Assembly: GCF_014649795.1 (NCBI RefSeq) | Contig: NZ_BMTS01000028.1 | Location: forward strand, 1-64,000 | From: Streptomyces melanogenes | GTDB lineage: Bacteria; Actinomycetota; Actinomycetes; Streptomycetales; Streptomycetaceae | Length of the DNA stretch: 64,000 nucleotides | Reading direction: 5' to 3' | In this document: positions 48,064 through 55,964 of the stretch, piece after piece | Layout: the number at the start of each line of letters is the position of its first letter | How positions within the stretch are numbered: the stretch's first letter is position 1 | The notes under the pieces: model-generated | What the model was told of the DNA's origin: nothing | Seen by the model: the letters and a program-made list of their open reading frames with translations, nothing else | Database searches by the model: none | Position numbers and translations under genes: made by a program

Positions 48064-49977
48064 TCAGACGGTGGTCAGGGATGCCAGGTCCGCGACGGTC
48101 GACGCGGGGGTGCCGGCCAGGTACTCCTCGAACCAGCGCAGGACGGACGACGCGACCGCCGCGATCTCGTCAAGGCCCAGCTCCCGGTACTCCGCCCGGT
48201 CCGGGATGCGGGCCCTGCCCTGCGCGGGGAACATCCGCTCGAACTCGGCGGAGATGGCGGCCGGGTCGGTCTCCTCGACACCGGCGAGCCGCAGCAGCAT
48301 CTTGGCGGCGTTCAGGACCGACTTGTACAGGCGGTAGCGGCTGGTCTCGACGCCGAGCAGGGGGCGCCGGATCTCGTGCAGGGTCCGGGCCAGGTACTCG
48401 ATGGTCCGCTGGTGGCGCTGTGTCCGGGTGAAGTCCGGCAGTTCCAGGTCCGCGCTGACGTACTGACAGCCGATCCGGCCCTGTCCGAGCGAGTACAGCG
48501 CACTGTACGTACGGGAGTCGCAGCGTTGCAGCAGCAGCTCGTGGCGGGTCAGCACGGTGATGCCGAGTTTGGTGTCCAGCTCGCCGCGCAACCTGGCCAG
48601 CTCGGCGGCCAGGTCACTGGTGCATCCGGTCTCGACGACCACCAGGACGTCGAGGTCGCTGAGTTCGGGGTCGGCGGTGCCGAATCCCACGCTGCCGGCC
48701 ACGGCGAACAGCAGCAGCCGATCGCCCAGCGCGGTCCGGATCCCGTGCAGGGCGGTGGCGGCGGCGTGCCGCAGTGCGGTCGGCGCGGCCAGCTCCAGGG
48801 GATCGGTCACCCGCAGGGACACGGCGGCTGGGCGTGCGGTGGCGCCGGTCATCAGGCGGTCCAGCACGAGCTCCAGATCGGGGCGGGGGCCGCTGTTGTC
48901 GACGAACAGGTCGCAGGTCGCGGCGATCCGGTCGGCTCCCCGTGCCCGCTTCACCTCGTCGTTGTGGGCCAGGGCCGCCGGGTCGACGAGCGAGCGCCGA
49001 GCTCGTACCTCCGGGGAGGCGTCCAGATAGACCACGTCGAGACGCCTGCCGAGCAGGCGCTTCAGCTCCGCGGTGATGTCCGGGCGGTGCAGGCTCTCGA
49101 TGGTGTAGTCGAGCAGGTAGTAGTGGGCGTGGGCGTACCGGTCCAGTTCGTCGACGACCAGCTCGGCGAGGAGCCGAGGCTCTTCGCCGTAGGGGTCCGC
49201 GAGCCCGTGCCGGGCCGCCGCCAGGTCGATCAGATAGCCCAGCTTCAGCCGGGTGGTGGCGAACCGGCGGCGCAGATACTCTCCGGCACTGCTCTTGCCG
49301 CTCTCCGACATCCCACCGAGCCCGATGACCCGCCGGACGTCACCCAGCAACGGCCGTACGTGAAGACCGACTTGGGACAGGTGAGACCGGAACTCGTTCT
49401 GTACGGCGACGATGTCGGCCCGGTCCGCTTCGATGACCGCGCTGTGGCGGTCCCGCCGGGTTTCGAGGGCGGTGTGCAGCAGATACTGGTACCGGGCGTA
49501 CCGCTCGTCGACGCCCCGCTCCCGTCCGACACTCAGCGCGGCCCCCTCCGTCGCCGAACCCAGGCCCAGCAGAACGCTGTACGGCTCGGGGGCCGACTCG
49601 CCCAGGACCTCGGCGCGTACCCCGGCGACCATGGCTTCGGCGTCCCACGCCGAGCAGTCGTCCTTGATCATGACGGAGGCGACACAGCTCGCCTCGACCG
49701 TGGCCAGGCCACGGTCCAGGACCACCCAACCGGGCCGGTCGGTGAGCGCGTCGAGCCGCCTGCGGTAGCCGTCGAGGAGCAGCGTGACGAGCTCTTCGCT
49801 GCGCGACTCGGTGAACCACCAGTGGGCCAGCTCGGTGCCGGAGAGTCGGGGCCATCGGGGCTGGTAGTGGTGGACGCTCCCGCCGATGCGCACCTCGTCG
49901 CCGGTGGCCCGCCGCAGCAGCCTCAGCTGGGTGGTCTTGCCCGCGTTGTCGGCCCCGTCGAGGGCGATGACGTTCAC
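48064..49977 (-). CDS. Three-domain kinase-kinase-nucleotidyltransferase
   Basis: This 637-aa protein has three nucleotide-handling modules in a row. Residues about 1-215 form a TMK-like P-loop kinase (IALDGADNAGKTTQLRLL; LDRGLATVEAS). Residues about 230-400 form a second P-loop NTPase (VIGLGGMSESGKSSAGEYLRR; VYLDASPEVRARRS). Residues about 415-637 form a minimal nucleotidyltransferase (AVAGSVGFGTADPELSDLDVLVVVE, the GS...DxD motif) with a helical tail. I know no standard enzyme with this order. GTG 49977 overlaps the SDR stop by 4 nt; a GTG at 49986 adds 3 residues. Sequential phosphorylation and nucleotide transfer on one substrate would fit. Confidence 0.8.
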   Translation of the reverse strand: MNVIALDGADNAGKTTQLRLLRRATGDEVRIGGSVHHYQPRWPRLSGTELAHWWFTESRSEELVTLLLDGYRRRLDALTDRPGWVVLDRGLATVEASCVASVMIKDDCSAWDAEAMVAGVRAEVLGESAPEPYSVLLGLGSATEGAALSVGRERGVDERYARYQYLLHTALETRRDRHSAVIEADRADIVAVQNEFRSHLSQVGLHVRPLLGDVRRVIGLGGMSESGKSSAGEYLRRRFATTRLKLGYLIDLAAARHGLADPYGEEPRLLAELVVDELDRYAHAHYYLLDYTIESLHRPDITAELKRLLGRRLDVVYLDASPEVRARRSLVDPAALAHNDEVKRARGADRIAATCDLFVDNSGPRPDLELVLDRLMTGATARPAAVSLRVTDPLELAAPTALRHAAATALHGIRTALGDRLLLFAVAGSVGFGTADPELSDLDVLVVVETGCTSDLAAELARLRGELDTKLGITVLTRHELLLQRCDSRTYSALYSLGQGRIGCQYVSADLELPDFTRTQRHQRTIEYLARTLHEIRRPLLGVETSRYRLYKSVLNAAKMLLRLAGVEETDPAAISAEFERMFPAQGRARIPDRAEYRELGLDEIAAVASSVLRWFEEYLAGTPASTVADLASLTTV

Positions 49978-50783
49978 GAGGCCCACTCGTGCTGGAAGTC
50001 GGTGTGCAGGCTGAGGCCGCCGTCGATGAGCACCGACTGGCCGGTGATGTAGCGCGCGGCGTCGGAGAGCAGGAAGAGGGCGAGGTCGGCCACCTCATCG
50101 GGCTGTCCGATCCGGCCCAGCGGTATACGGGCTTCGCCCCGGGCCTTCTTGTCCCGGTCGGACACCCAGTCCTGGTTCATCTCCGTGTCGATGGCGCCCG
50201 GGGCGATGGCGTTGACCCGGATCCCGTGCCGCGCGTACTCCAGGGCCAGGGTGGCGGTGAGCATCCGCAGCGCCGCCTTGCTCGCCGCGTAGCTGGCGAA
50301 CCCGGGCTTGGGGACGGTCTCGTGGACGCTGGTGATGTTCAGGACCGCGCCGCGCACGCCGGTGCGCACGAAGTGGTCGAGTGCCGTTCGGGCACACAGG
50401 AACGCGCCGACCAGATTGGTGTCCAGAACGCGGGAGAAATCCGCCAGAGAATGGAGGTGAGTGGCCGAGGGAAGCTGTTCACCGGCGTTGTTCACCAGAA
50501 AGTCGAGCGAGTTCGTCCCGCTCAGCGCGAGCTGGTACATGTCCTTCACCGCGCCTTCCGACGAGACATCCGCCTCGATGAGCTGGTAGTCGACTCCCAG
50601 GGCGTCCAGGTATTCCCGGGCCGCCTTTTCCCGGCGGCGCCCTTCCGTACTGCTCCAGTCCCGGTCGTTGAGCACCACACGGGCGCCGGACCGGGCCAGA
50701 CCCCAGGCTATGGATCGGCCGATCCCGGAACCCGCACCGGTTATCAGGGCGCTTTTGCCTGCCATCGGCAACTGGTCGGTCAT
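49974..50783 (-). CDS. SDR family oxidoreductase, first gene of minus-strand operon
   Basis: This 269-aa classical SDR has TGAGSGIG (residues about 14-21), NNAGEQLPS, Ser in NITSVHETV and YAASKAAL with the Tyr/Lys pair intact. The C-terminal IDGG motif (SVLIDGGLSLH) is also present. Glucose-1-dehydrogenase/FabG-like; it oxidises or reduces a small alcohol or ketone. The ATG at 50783 is used. It heads the minus-strand operon and diverges from the 20-mer peptide gene across a 227-nt gap with a shared control region. Confidence 0.88.
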   Translation of the reverse strand: MTDQLPMAGKSALITGAGSGIGRSIAWGLARSGARVVLNDRDWSSTEGRRREKAAREYLDALGVDYQLIEADVSSEGAVKDMYQLALSGTNSLDFLVNNAGEQLPSATHLHSLADFSRVLDTNLVGAFLCARTALDHFVRTGVRGAVLNITSVHETVPKPGFASYAASKAALRMLTATLALEYARHGIRVNAIAPGAIDTEMNQDWVSDRDKKARGEARIPLGRIGQPDEVADLALFLLSDAARYITGQSVLIDGGLSLHTDFQHEWAS

Positions 50784-50832
50784 GGCTGGCCGAACCCCTC
50801 TCATCTGCTGGTGAGCAGCCGATCCTGGCAAG

Positions 50833-50903
50833 CGCCCATATATCTCTGATCTACGTCGGAGCGGTCGCACATATACGGCTCATCAACGAATTATCTATGG
50901 GCG
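50833..50903. promoter_or_regulatory. Inverted repeat in the divergent control region
   Basis: CGCCCATATAT (50833-50843) and ATCTATGGGCG (50893-50903) are reverse complements with one mismatch, 49 nt apart, in the gap between the two cluster operons. Candidate binding sites for the SARP or another regulator. Confidence 0.45.
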
Positions 50904-50934
50904 AGAAAAAACGAATGATGCCTTCGATCCGGGC

Positions 50935-50964
50935 TTGACGTCGCGTTTCTGATGCTCATATGTT
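50935..50964 (+). promoter_or_regulatory. Strong promoter of the peptide gene
   Basis: TTGACG (50935-50940) and TATGTT (50959-50964) with an 18-nt spacer are close to the consensus of the principal sigma factor. The peptide gene starts 47 nt later, and AGGGAGG (50997-51003) provides an excellent ribosome site. Confidence 0.7.
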
Positions 50965-51010
50965 TCTGGGGCACCCCCGACGGACCGAGAAACGAAGGGA
51001 GGAAACCACA

Positions 51011-51073
51011 ATGCGAGCTCACAAGGTGTCGCTCCGTCCGCGTCTGGACAAGACGTCGACGAAGCAGCGGTAA
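51011..51073 (+). CDS. 20-aa basic peptide: RiPP precursor or leader peptide
   Basis: ATG to TAA gives MRAHKVSLRPRLDKTSTKQR, with eight Lys/Arg, two Ser and two Thr and no Cys. AGGGAGG lies 8 nt upstream of the ATG, and a near-consensus promoter sits behind it. A perfect 14-bp terminator lies 14 nt after the stop, before the M16 peptidase gene. High expression of a short peptide followed by attenuated downstream genes is typical of ribosomally made peptide precursors. It also fits a transcription-attenuation leader: codons 7-10 (GCTCCGTCC, 51031-51039) can pair with the terminator's left arm (51092-51100), and the peptide has an R-P-R motif of the +x+ kind that stalls drug-bound ribosomes. 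I do not recognise a family. Confidence 0.6.
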   Translation: MRAHKVSLRPRLDKTSTKQR

Positions 51074-51086
51074 TTTCCGCTCATAA

Positions 51087-51118
51087 AAGCAGGGCGGAGC
51101 ACTTGCTCCGCCCTGCTT
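51087..51118 (+). terminator. Intrinsic terminator/attenuator after peptide gene
   Basis: AAGCAGGGCGGAGC (51087-51100), loop ACTT, GCTCCGCCCTGCTT (51105-51118), then TGTCTC: a perfect 14-bp stem. It lies inside the operon, 45 nt before the M16 gene, so it must partly or conditionally read through. Confidence 0.88.
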
Positions 51119-51162
51119 TGTCTCTCCGCACAGAACGTCCGAGAATCCAGGGAAAGGCCGAG

Positions 51163-52368
51163 ATGCCAAGCTCGCCCACCGTCGTCGAACCCTCCGCGCT
51201 GCCGACGATCGCACTACTGGACGAGCGGTTGCGCACGACCAGCATCTGCCTCGCCGTCCGCTACGGCTCCCGCGACGACCCGGCGGAGCACGGCGGCCTC
51301 GCCCACCTGCTTGAGCACACCCTGATGTCGGCCCCGCTGGACGGGAACCCCTCGTTCTGCGAGCAGGTGGAACGGCTCGGCGGCCACGCCAACGCCGAGA
51401 CCGGCCTCGACATCATGCTCTTCTACGCCCAGGTGCACGCCGACGACGCCGATACGGTGGCGCGACTGCTGCACCAGGCCGTCCTGCGGCCCGAGTTGAC
51501 CGACGCGGTGCTCGACACCGAGCGCGACGCGGTGCTGCAGGAGCTCGCCGCCGCGCAGGCCGACCCGGGCGACGTCGTGCAGGACGCCTTCCTGGCCCGG
51601 CTTTTCCCCGGTCACCCGCTGGGCCGGCCGGTCGGCGGCGACGTCGAGCAGATCCGCCGGATCAGCCTCCTCGACGTCCTGGTCGGACACCGCACCAGGT
51701 TCCTCACCAGTGCCATGACGCTGGTCGTGATCGGGCCCCGGCTGCCGCGCCTCGACGGCCTCGGACGGACCGTGCCGGCCGCAGTCCCGCCGCCCGCCCA
51801 GGCCCTGCCTCCTCTTGCCGGGCCCACGGGCACCGTGACGTGGCCCGACGAGTACGGCTGGGTCTGCGTCGGCGCCCGCTCCAGCGCGGCCGACGACGCC
51901 GGGCGCCGCCGCTTCGCGATCCTGGCCCAACTCCTCGGCGACAGCCCCTCGTCCCCGCTCTACCGCAGACTGCGCAACGAGGCCGGGCTCGCCTACTCGT
52001 TCGCGTGCTGGGACCGCGGTTACCAGGAAGCGGGCGCATGGCGGGTCCTGGTCGGCGTCGAACCCGGCAACGGCGAGACGGTCGTGGCGATCGTGCGGGA
52101 GATCCTGGCCGAGCTGGCATCCGCCGGACCCGACCCGGACGACCTGGCGGCCGCCCGCCGACAGGCCGGGATGCGGCTGATCCTGGACAGCGAGTCACCC
52201 CTCGACCAGCTGCGTATGGTCGCCCAGCGCACCCGCGCCGGAACCGCCGAATGGTCGCTGGCCGGGGAGTTGGCGGCCCTGGACGCCGTCGACGCGGAAC
52301 AGGTCCGCGCCGCGGCGGCCGAGGTACTGGGCGAGCTGACCGTCGTCGTACGACCGGAGGCGTCATGA
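51163..52368 (+). CDS. M16 family zinc metallopeptidase
   Basis: This 401-aa protein of the insulinase/processing-peptidase family has the inverted zinc motif HLLEH (His48, Glu51, His52) in GGLAHLLEHTLMSAPLDG. The third ligand is probably the Glu of ERDAVLQELAAAQADPG. The second M16 domain (VCVGARSSAADDAGRRRFAILAQLLGDSPSSPLYRRLRNEAGLAYSF) is also complete. Cytoplasmic; no signal peptide. M16 peptidases process precursors in several RiPP pathways (for example PqqF and AlbF), so the 20-mer is its natural candidate substrate. The ATG at 51163 has GGGAAAGG upstream, and the gene overlaps the next one by 4 nt. Confidence 0.92.
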   Translation: MPSSPTVVEPSALPTIALLDERLRTTSICLAVRYGSRDDPAEHGGLAHLLEHTLMSAPLDGNPSFCEQVERLGGHANAETGLDIMLFYAQVHADDADTVARLLHQAVLRPELTDAVLDTERDAVLQELAAAQADPGDVVQDAFLARLFPGHPLGRPVGGDVEQIRRISLLDVLVGHRTRFLTSAMTLVVIGPRLPRLDGLGRTVPAAVPPPAQALPPLAGPTGTVTWPDEYGWVCVGARSSAADDAGRRRFAILAQLLGDSPSSPLYRRLRNEAGLAYSFACWDRGYQEAGAWRVLVGVEPGNGETVVAIVREILAELASAGPDPDDLAAARRQAGMRLILDSESPLDQLRMVAQRTRAGTAEWSLAGELAALDAVDAEQVRAAAAEVLGELTVVVRPEAS

Positions 52369-53186
52369 GCACCCCCACCACCGTCTCCCCCGCCTACCTG
52401 GCCTGGGCCGACGAGCAGCGGATGCGGGCCGAGATCGCCCAGCACGTCTATGTGGCGGGAGCGCAGACCGACCCCGTCACCCAGGAACAGAACTGCCTGG
52501 TGGAGTACGCCGCACCGGAACTGCTGGCCGCGCCCACCGTTCTGGCCGAGCTCGAACAGCAGTTGGCCACCGCCCACCCCGGGGCCACGGCGTTGCTGCT
52601 GCGCGCACCCGGCGACACCCGACTGCCCGCGCCCTGGCGGCCGTCCGTCAGCTATGTGCGCTACACCGGCGCCGTACCGCAAGACCCACGTCCGTCGGAC
52701 GGCCTCGCCGTCGCACCGGCCGGACCGGAGCACGACGCGCTGGTCCTGGGCTGGCTGGCCCGTGCGATCGCCGACGGCTACGGGCCCGAGAACGCGCGGA
52801 GCGCGGAGCTGATCGACGCCGCCGCCACGGACGTAGTCGACGCCCCCGATCGGGTCTCCTTCCTGCTGACCCGCGACGGCCGCCCGGTCGGCCACGCCTC
52901 CGTCCTGACCGAGGCCCAGGACGAGGTCACCGGCACCGGGTTCATCGACCTGTTCGACCTGCTGGTCGAGGAGGGCGACGTCGTACGGCCCGGCACCGCG
53001 GCGCTGGTCGCCGCGTGCGCCGCCTTCGCCGCCGAGCGGGAACGTCCGCTGTTCGGCAACGTCGTGCACGACGGCTCCGGCCCCGACAGCGGCGCCCGGG
53101 TCGTGGCGTCCCTGCTGGAGCGCGGCTGGTGCCTCGACCACCGGTTCTGGCGCCGCCCCCGCCCCGACAAGGAGACCTCCGTATGA
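52365..53186 (+). CDS. GNAT-like acyltransferase domain protein
   Basis: This 273-aa protein has a C-terminal half with a GNAT-like layout (VSFLLTRDGRPVGHASVLTEAQDEVTGTGFIDLFDLLVEEGDVVRPGTAALVAACAAFAAERERPLFGNVVHDG ... VVASLLERGW), including the acetyl-CoA-type helix and the conserved final LERGW. The N-terminal half (residues 1-110) has no match I recognise. It could acylate an amino group of the peptide or of the nucleotide product. It overlaps the M16 gene and the nucleotidyltransferase gene by 4 nt each, so the three are made together. Confidence 0.6.
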   Translation: MSTPTTVSPAYLAWADEQRMRAEIAQHVYVAGAQTDPVTQEQNCLVEYAAPELLAAPTVLAELEQQLATAHPGATALLLRAPGDTRLPAPWRPSVSYVRYTGAVPQDPRPSDGLAVAPAGPEHDALVLGWLARAIADGYGPENARSAELIDAAATDVVDAPDRVSFLLTRDGRPVGHASVLTEAQDEVTGTGFIDLFDLLVEEGDVVRPGTAALVAACAAFAAERERPLFGNVVHDGSGPDSGARVVASLLERGWCLDHRFWRRPRPDKETSV

Positions 53187-54247
53187 GCACCCGCGCCCGC
53201 GCCGACTCGATCGATCTGCCGCTGCTGTACCGGCTGTTCGACCTCTCCCCCGACGACGACCTGCGCTTCCTGGTCCGCCGGGCCAGGGCCACCCGGGAAG
53301 CCCTCGTCCAGCTGGTCTTCTCGGTCGCCGAGCGGGCCGGGCACAGGCTCGGCACCGGATCCGCCGACGAACTGCGCCGCGCCCGGACCCGCGCCGACGG
53401 CTACCGCCGCCTGCACACCGCCGTCTCGGCCGCCCATCCCGTACACGTACTCAAGGGACCCGCGATCGCCCAGCACTACCCCGAAGGCGTCCTGCGGCCG
53501 ACCGGCGACCTCGATCTGGTGGTCTCCGGCGAGCGGGAACTCTGGAGCGTCGTCCGGGTGGTGCTCGACCACCAGGCCGTCGACACGATCGACTACTCCG
53601 TGGTCGACGGTGAGCACCGGCACATGATGGCCACCCTGTCCTGGGCGCCGCTGGACCCGCTGCTCGACCGCGACGCCAAGATCGACGTGGGCACCGCCGC
53701 CTACTTCGGGGACGGCGAGGTGCTGACCGTACGCTCGCGGCCCCCGGCGGACGAGGTACTCACCAGCCTGCTGGCGATCGCCGAGGAGAAGTTCCAGCGC
53801 GCCTTCCACGCCGTCGACGCGATCGACGTGATCGTCCTGTCCCAGGTCGGCCCGGACTCGGTCGCGGACGCCGAGGCGACGGTCCGCGAGTTCCGGCTGG
53901 CCCCGGAGGTCACGGAACTGCTCGCCCACGCCGGACGCTGTGCACCCCTCGGCCCGTTCGAAGAGCTGCGCCGACGGCTGGAACCGGCCGCCGAGCAGGA
54001 GCGCGAGCTGCGCTCCGCCGCCACCGCCCGGGAGACCGCGCCGGCCACACGAGTCCGCTACGGCATGGAGCTGCGCCGGGCCCAACGCCCCGACTGGCGG
54101 CGCGCGGTGGAGCACCACGCGGGCGGCGACACCCTGATGCTGACCCCGGTCGGCGACTATCTGCTGGTCGAGTCAGAGCTGGTCGCACCGGACCGCTACG
54201 AGGCGGCGCTCGCCGCCCTCCCCCACCTGCCCGAAGGACCCCGATGA
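53183..54247 (+). CDS. Nucleotidyltransferase (NTP_transf_5-like)
   Basis: This 354-aa protein has the nucleotidyltransferase core HVLKGPAIAQHYPEGVLRPTGDLDLVVSG with D-L-D at about residues 110-112, followed by a strand carrying a further acid (AKIDVGTAAYFG) and a helical C-terminal half. This is the uncharacterised NTP_transf_5 type found in some lasso- and lanthipeptide-like clusters. It would transfer a nucleotide or phosphate group; substrate unknown. It overlaps both neighbours by 4 nt. The cluster contains a second nucleotidyltransferase inside the three-domain protein. Confidence 0.72.
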   Translation: MSTRARADSIDLPLLYRLFDLSPDDDLRFLVRRARATREALVQLVFSVAERAGHRLGTGSADELRRARTRADGYRRLHTAVSAAHPVHVLKGPAIAQHYPEGVLRPTGDLDLVVSGERELWSVVRVVLDHQAVDTIDYSVVDGEHRHMMATLSWAPLDPLLDRDAKIDVGTAAYFGDGEVLTVRSRPPADEVLTSLLAIAEEKFQRAFHAVDAIDVIVLSQVGPDSVADAEATVREFRLAPEVTELLAHAGRCAPLGPFEELRRRLEPAAEQERELRSAATARETAPATRVRYGMELRRAQRPDWRRAVEHHAGGDTLMLTPVGDYLLVESELVAPDRYEAALAALPHLPEGPR

Positions 54248-55197
54248 GTGCCATCGAGATACGCGCGCTGTGCCGCGACTACGGCGTGGGCCGGGCCGGC
54301 GACAAACGCACCCAGGCCCTCAGCGACGTGGACCTGACCGTCGAACTCGGCGAGGTGCGCGGCCTGGTCGGCCCCAACGGCGCGGGCAAGACCACCCTGT
54401 GCAAGATCCTTTCGACCGTACTCGAAGCCACCTCCGGCAGCGCCCAGGTGCTGGGCCACGACGCCGCCACCGACGCGGCGACCGTCCGCCGCCACATCGG
54501 GATCGTCTTCGGCGGCGACCGGGGTCTGTACGGACGGCTCAACGCCCGGCAGAACCTGCGGTTCTGGGCCGCGATGTACGGACTGCACGGCGCCCCGCTG
54601 CGGCTACGGGTCGACGAACTGCTGGAGCGGCTCGGCCTGGCCGACCGCGCGGGCGACCGCGTCGACACCTTCTCGCGCGGGATGAAGCAGCGGCTGCACC
54701 TGGCCCGCGGGCTGGTCGGCGACCCGCGCGTACTGCTCCTCGACGAACCCACCGTGGGCATGGACCCGGTGGCCGCCCGCGACTTTCGTTCGCTCGTCGG
54801 CGAGATGCGCGCGGAGGGCAGGACCGTGCTGATCACCACGCACGACATGGCCGAGGCCGAGGCGGTCTGCGACCTGGTGACCATGATCGACCGGGGGCGC
54901 GTACTCCTCACCGACACCCCCTCCGCCATCGGCGAAGTGGTGCCCCGGCACGAACGCGTGGTCGCGGGCGCGGTACCGGAACAGACCCGGCAGGCGCTCA
55001 CCGCGCTGCCGGGCGTCGTCTCCGTCGAGCAGGAGCCGTCCGGCCGCCTCCGGGTGGAGACCGCCGACTCCTCGGTGACCGGTACCGTACTGCGGCTCCT
55101 GGTGGAGGCGGGGGTGTCCGACCTGTCCACCCAGCGGCCGAACCTGGAGGACGCCTACCTCCACCTCATCGGCGACCGCGGGATGGCGGTCGGCTGA
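54244..55197 (+). CDS. ABC transporter ATPase (DrrA-like)
   Basis: This 317-aa protein has Walker A GPNGAGKTTLCKIL near residue 44, signature FSRGMKQRLHLARGLVGDPRVLLLDEPTVGMDP, and switch HDMAEAEAVCD, followed by the C-terminal DrrA-type domain. It energises ABC-2 exporters of antibiotics and peptides. The ATG overlaps the previous stop (ATGA). The two permease genes directly follow, so the exporter is complete. Confidence 0.95.
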   Translation: MSAIEIRALCRDYGVGRAGDKRTQALSDVDLTVELGEVRGLVGPNGAGKTTLCKILSTVLEATSGSAQVLGHDAATDAATVRRHIGIVFGGDRGLYGRLNARQNLRFWAAMYGLHGAPLRLRVDELLERLGLADRAGDRVDTFSRGMKQRLHLARGLVGDPRVLLLDEPTVGMDPVAARDFRSLVGEMRAEGRTVLITTHDMAEAEAVCDLVTMIDRGRVLLTDTPSAIGEVVPRHERVVAGAVPEQTRQALTALPGVVSVEQEPSGRLRVETADSSVTGTVLRLLVEAGVSDLSTQRPNLEDAYLHLIGDRGMAVG

Positions 55198-55964
55198 TGC
55201 GGATCTTCCTCACCGGCTTCCGGTTCCAGCTCAGGGTCGCCTGGGGCTCCCCGGACACCTTGCAGATCTGTGTCACCGCCCCGCTGTTCACGCTGGTCTT
55301 CATGGCCATCGCGGAGCACGCGGAACGGCCCGACCTCGCCCCGTTCGCCATCGTGTCCCCCACCCTCATGTCACTGTGGACGCTGGCCCTGTTCATCGCG
55401 GGCGAGCTGATCGGCGACGAGCGCAGGTCCGGCACCCTGGAAGCGCTGATCGCCGTACCGGCGCGGCTCTCCACCCTGGTGATCGGGCGGATCTGCGCGG
55501 TGACCACCCTCGGGCTGCTGTCCTTCGCGGAGGCGTGGCTGGTCGCCGGGCTCGTCTTCGACCGGTGGCTGGCGGTGCGCCACCCGCTGCCGTTCGTGCT
55601 GTGCCTGGTGGTGACCGCGCTGGCGATGGCCGCCACCGCGACCATCTTCTCGCCGCTGTTCATCCTGATGCCCTCGGCCCGCACGGTCCAGAACACCCTC
55701 ACCTACCCGTTCTACCTGCTCAGCGGTGTCCTCATCCCCGTGGCGATGCTGCCGTTCTGGCTCCGGCCGGCGTCCCACCTGATCTTCCTGTCCTGGAGCG
55801 GCGACCTGCTGCGCGACAGCCTGGCCGCACCGGCCCCGCACGACGTCGCCGCCCGCCTCGCCGCCGTCCTGGCGCTGGGCGCCGTGAGCCATCTGATCGG
55901 AATGGCGCTGCTGCACCGCGTGCTGCGCCGAGTCCGCCGACTAGGAACGCTGTCCCACTCATGA
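55197..55964 (+). CDS. ABC-2 type permease
   Basis: This 255-aa membrane protein has six hydrophobic segments: VAWGSPDTLQICVTAPLFTLVFMAIAE, LMSLWTLALFIAGELIGDERRSGTLEALIAVP (with the ABC-2 ERRSGTLE motif), FVLCLVVTALAMAATATIF, then the C-terminal pair. It pairs with the ATPase encoded just upstream (TGATG overlap) and the second permease just downstream (ATGA overlap). It is half of a heterodimeric membrane channel. Likely exports the cluster product. Confidence 0.9.
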   Translation: MRIFLTGFRFQLRVAWGSPDTLQICVTAPLFTLVFMAIAEHAERPDLAPFAIVSPTLMSLWTLALFIAGELIGDERRSGTLEALIAVPARLSTLVIGRICAVTTLGLLSFAEAWLVAGLVFDRWLAVRHPLPFVLCLVVTALAMAATATIFSPLFILMPSARTVQNTLTYPFYLLSGVLIPVAMLPFWLRPASHLIFLSWSGDLLRDSLAAPAPHDVAARLAAVLALGAVSHLIGMALLHRVLRRVRRLGTLSHS

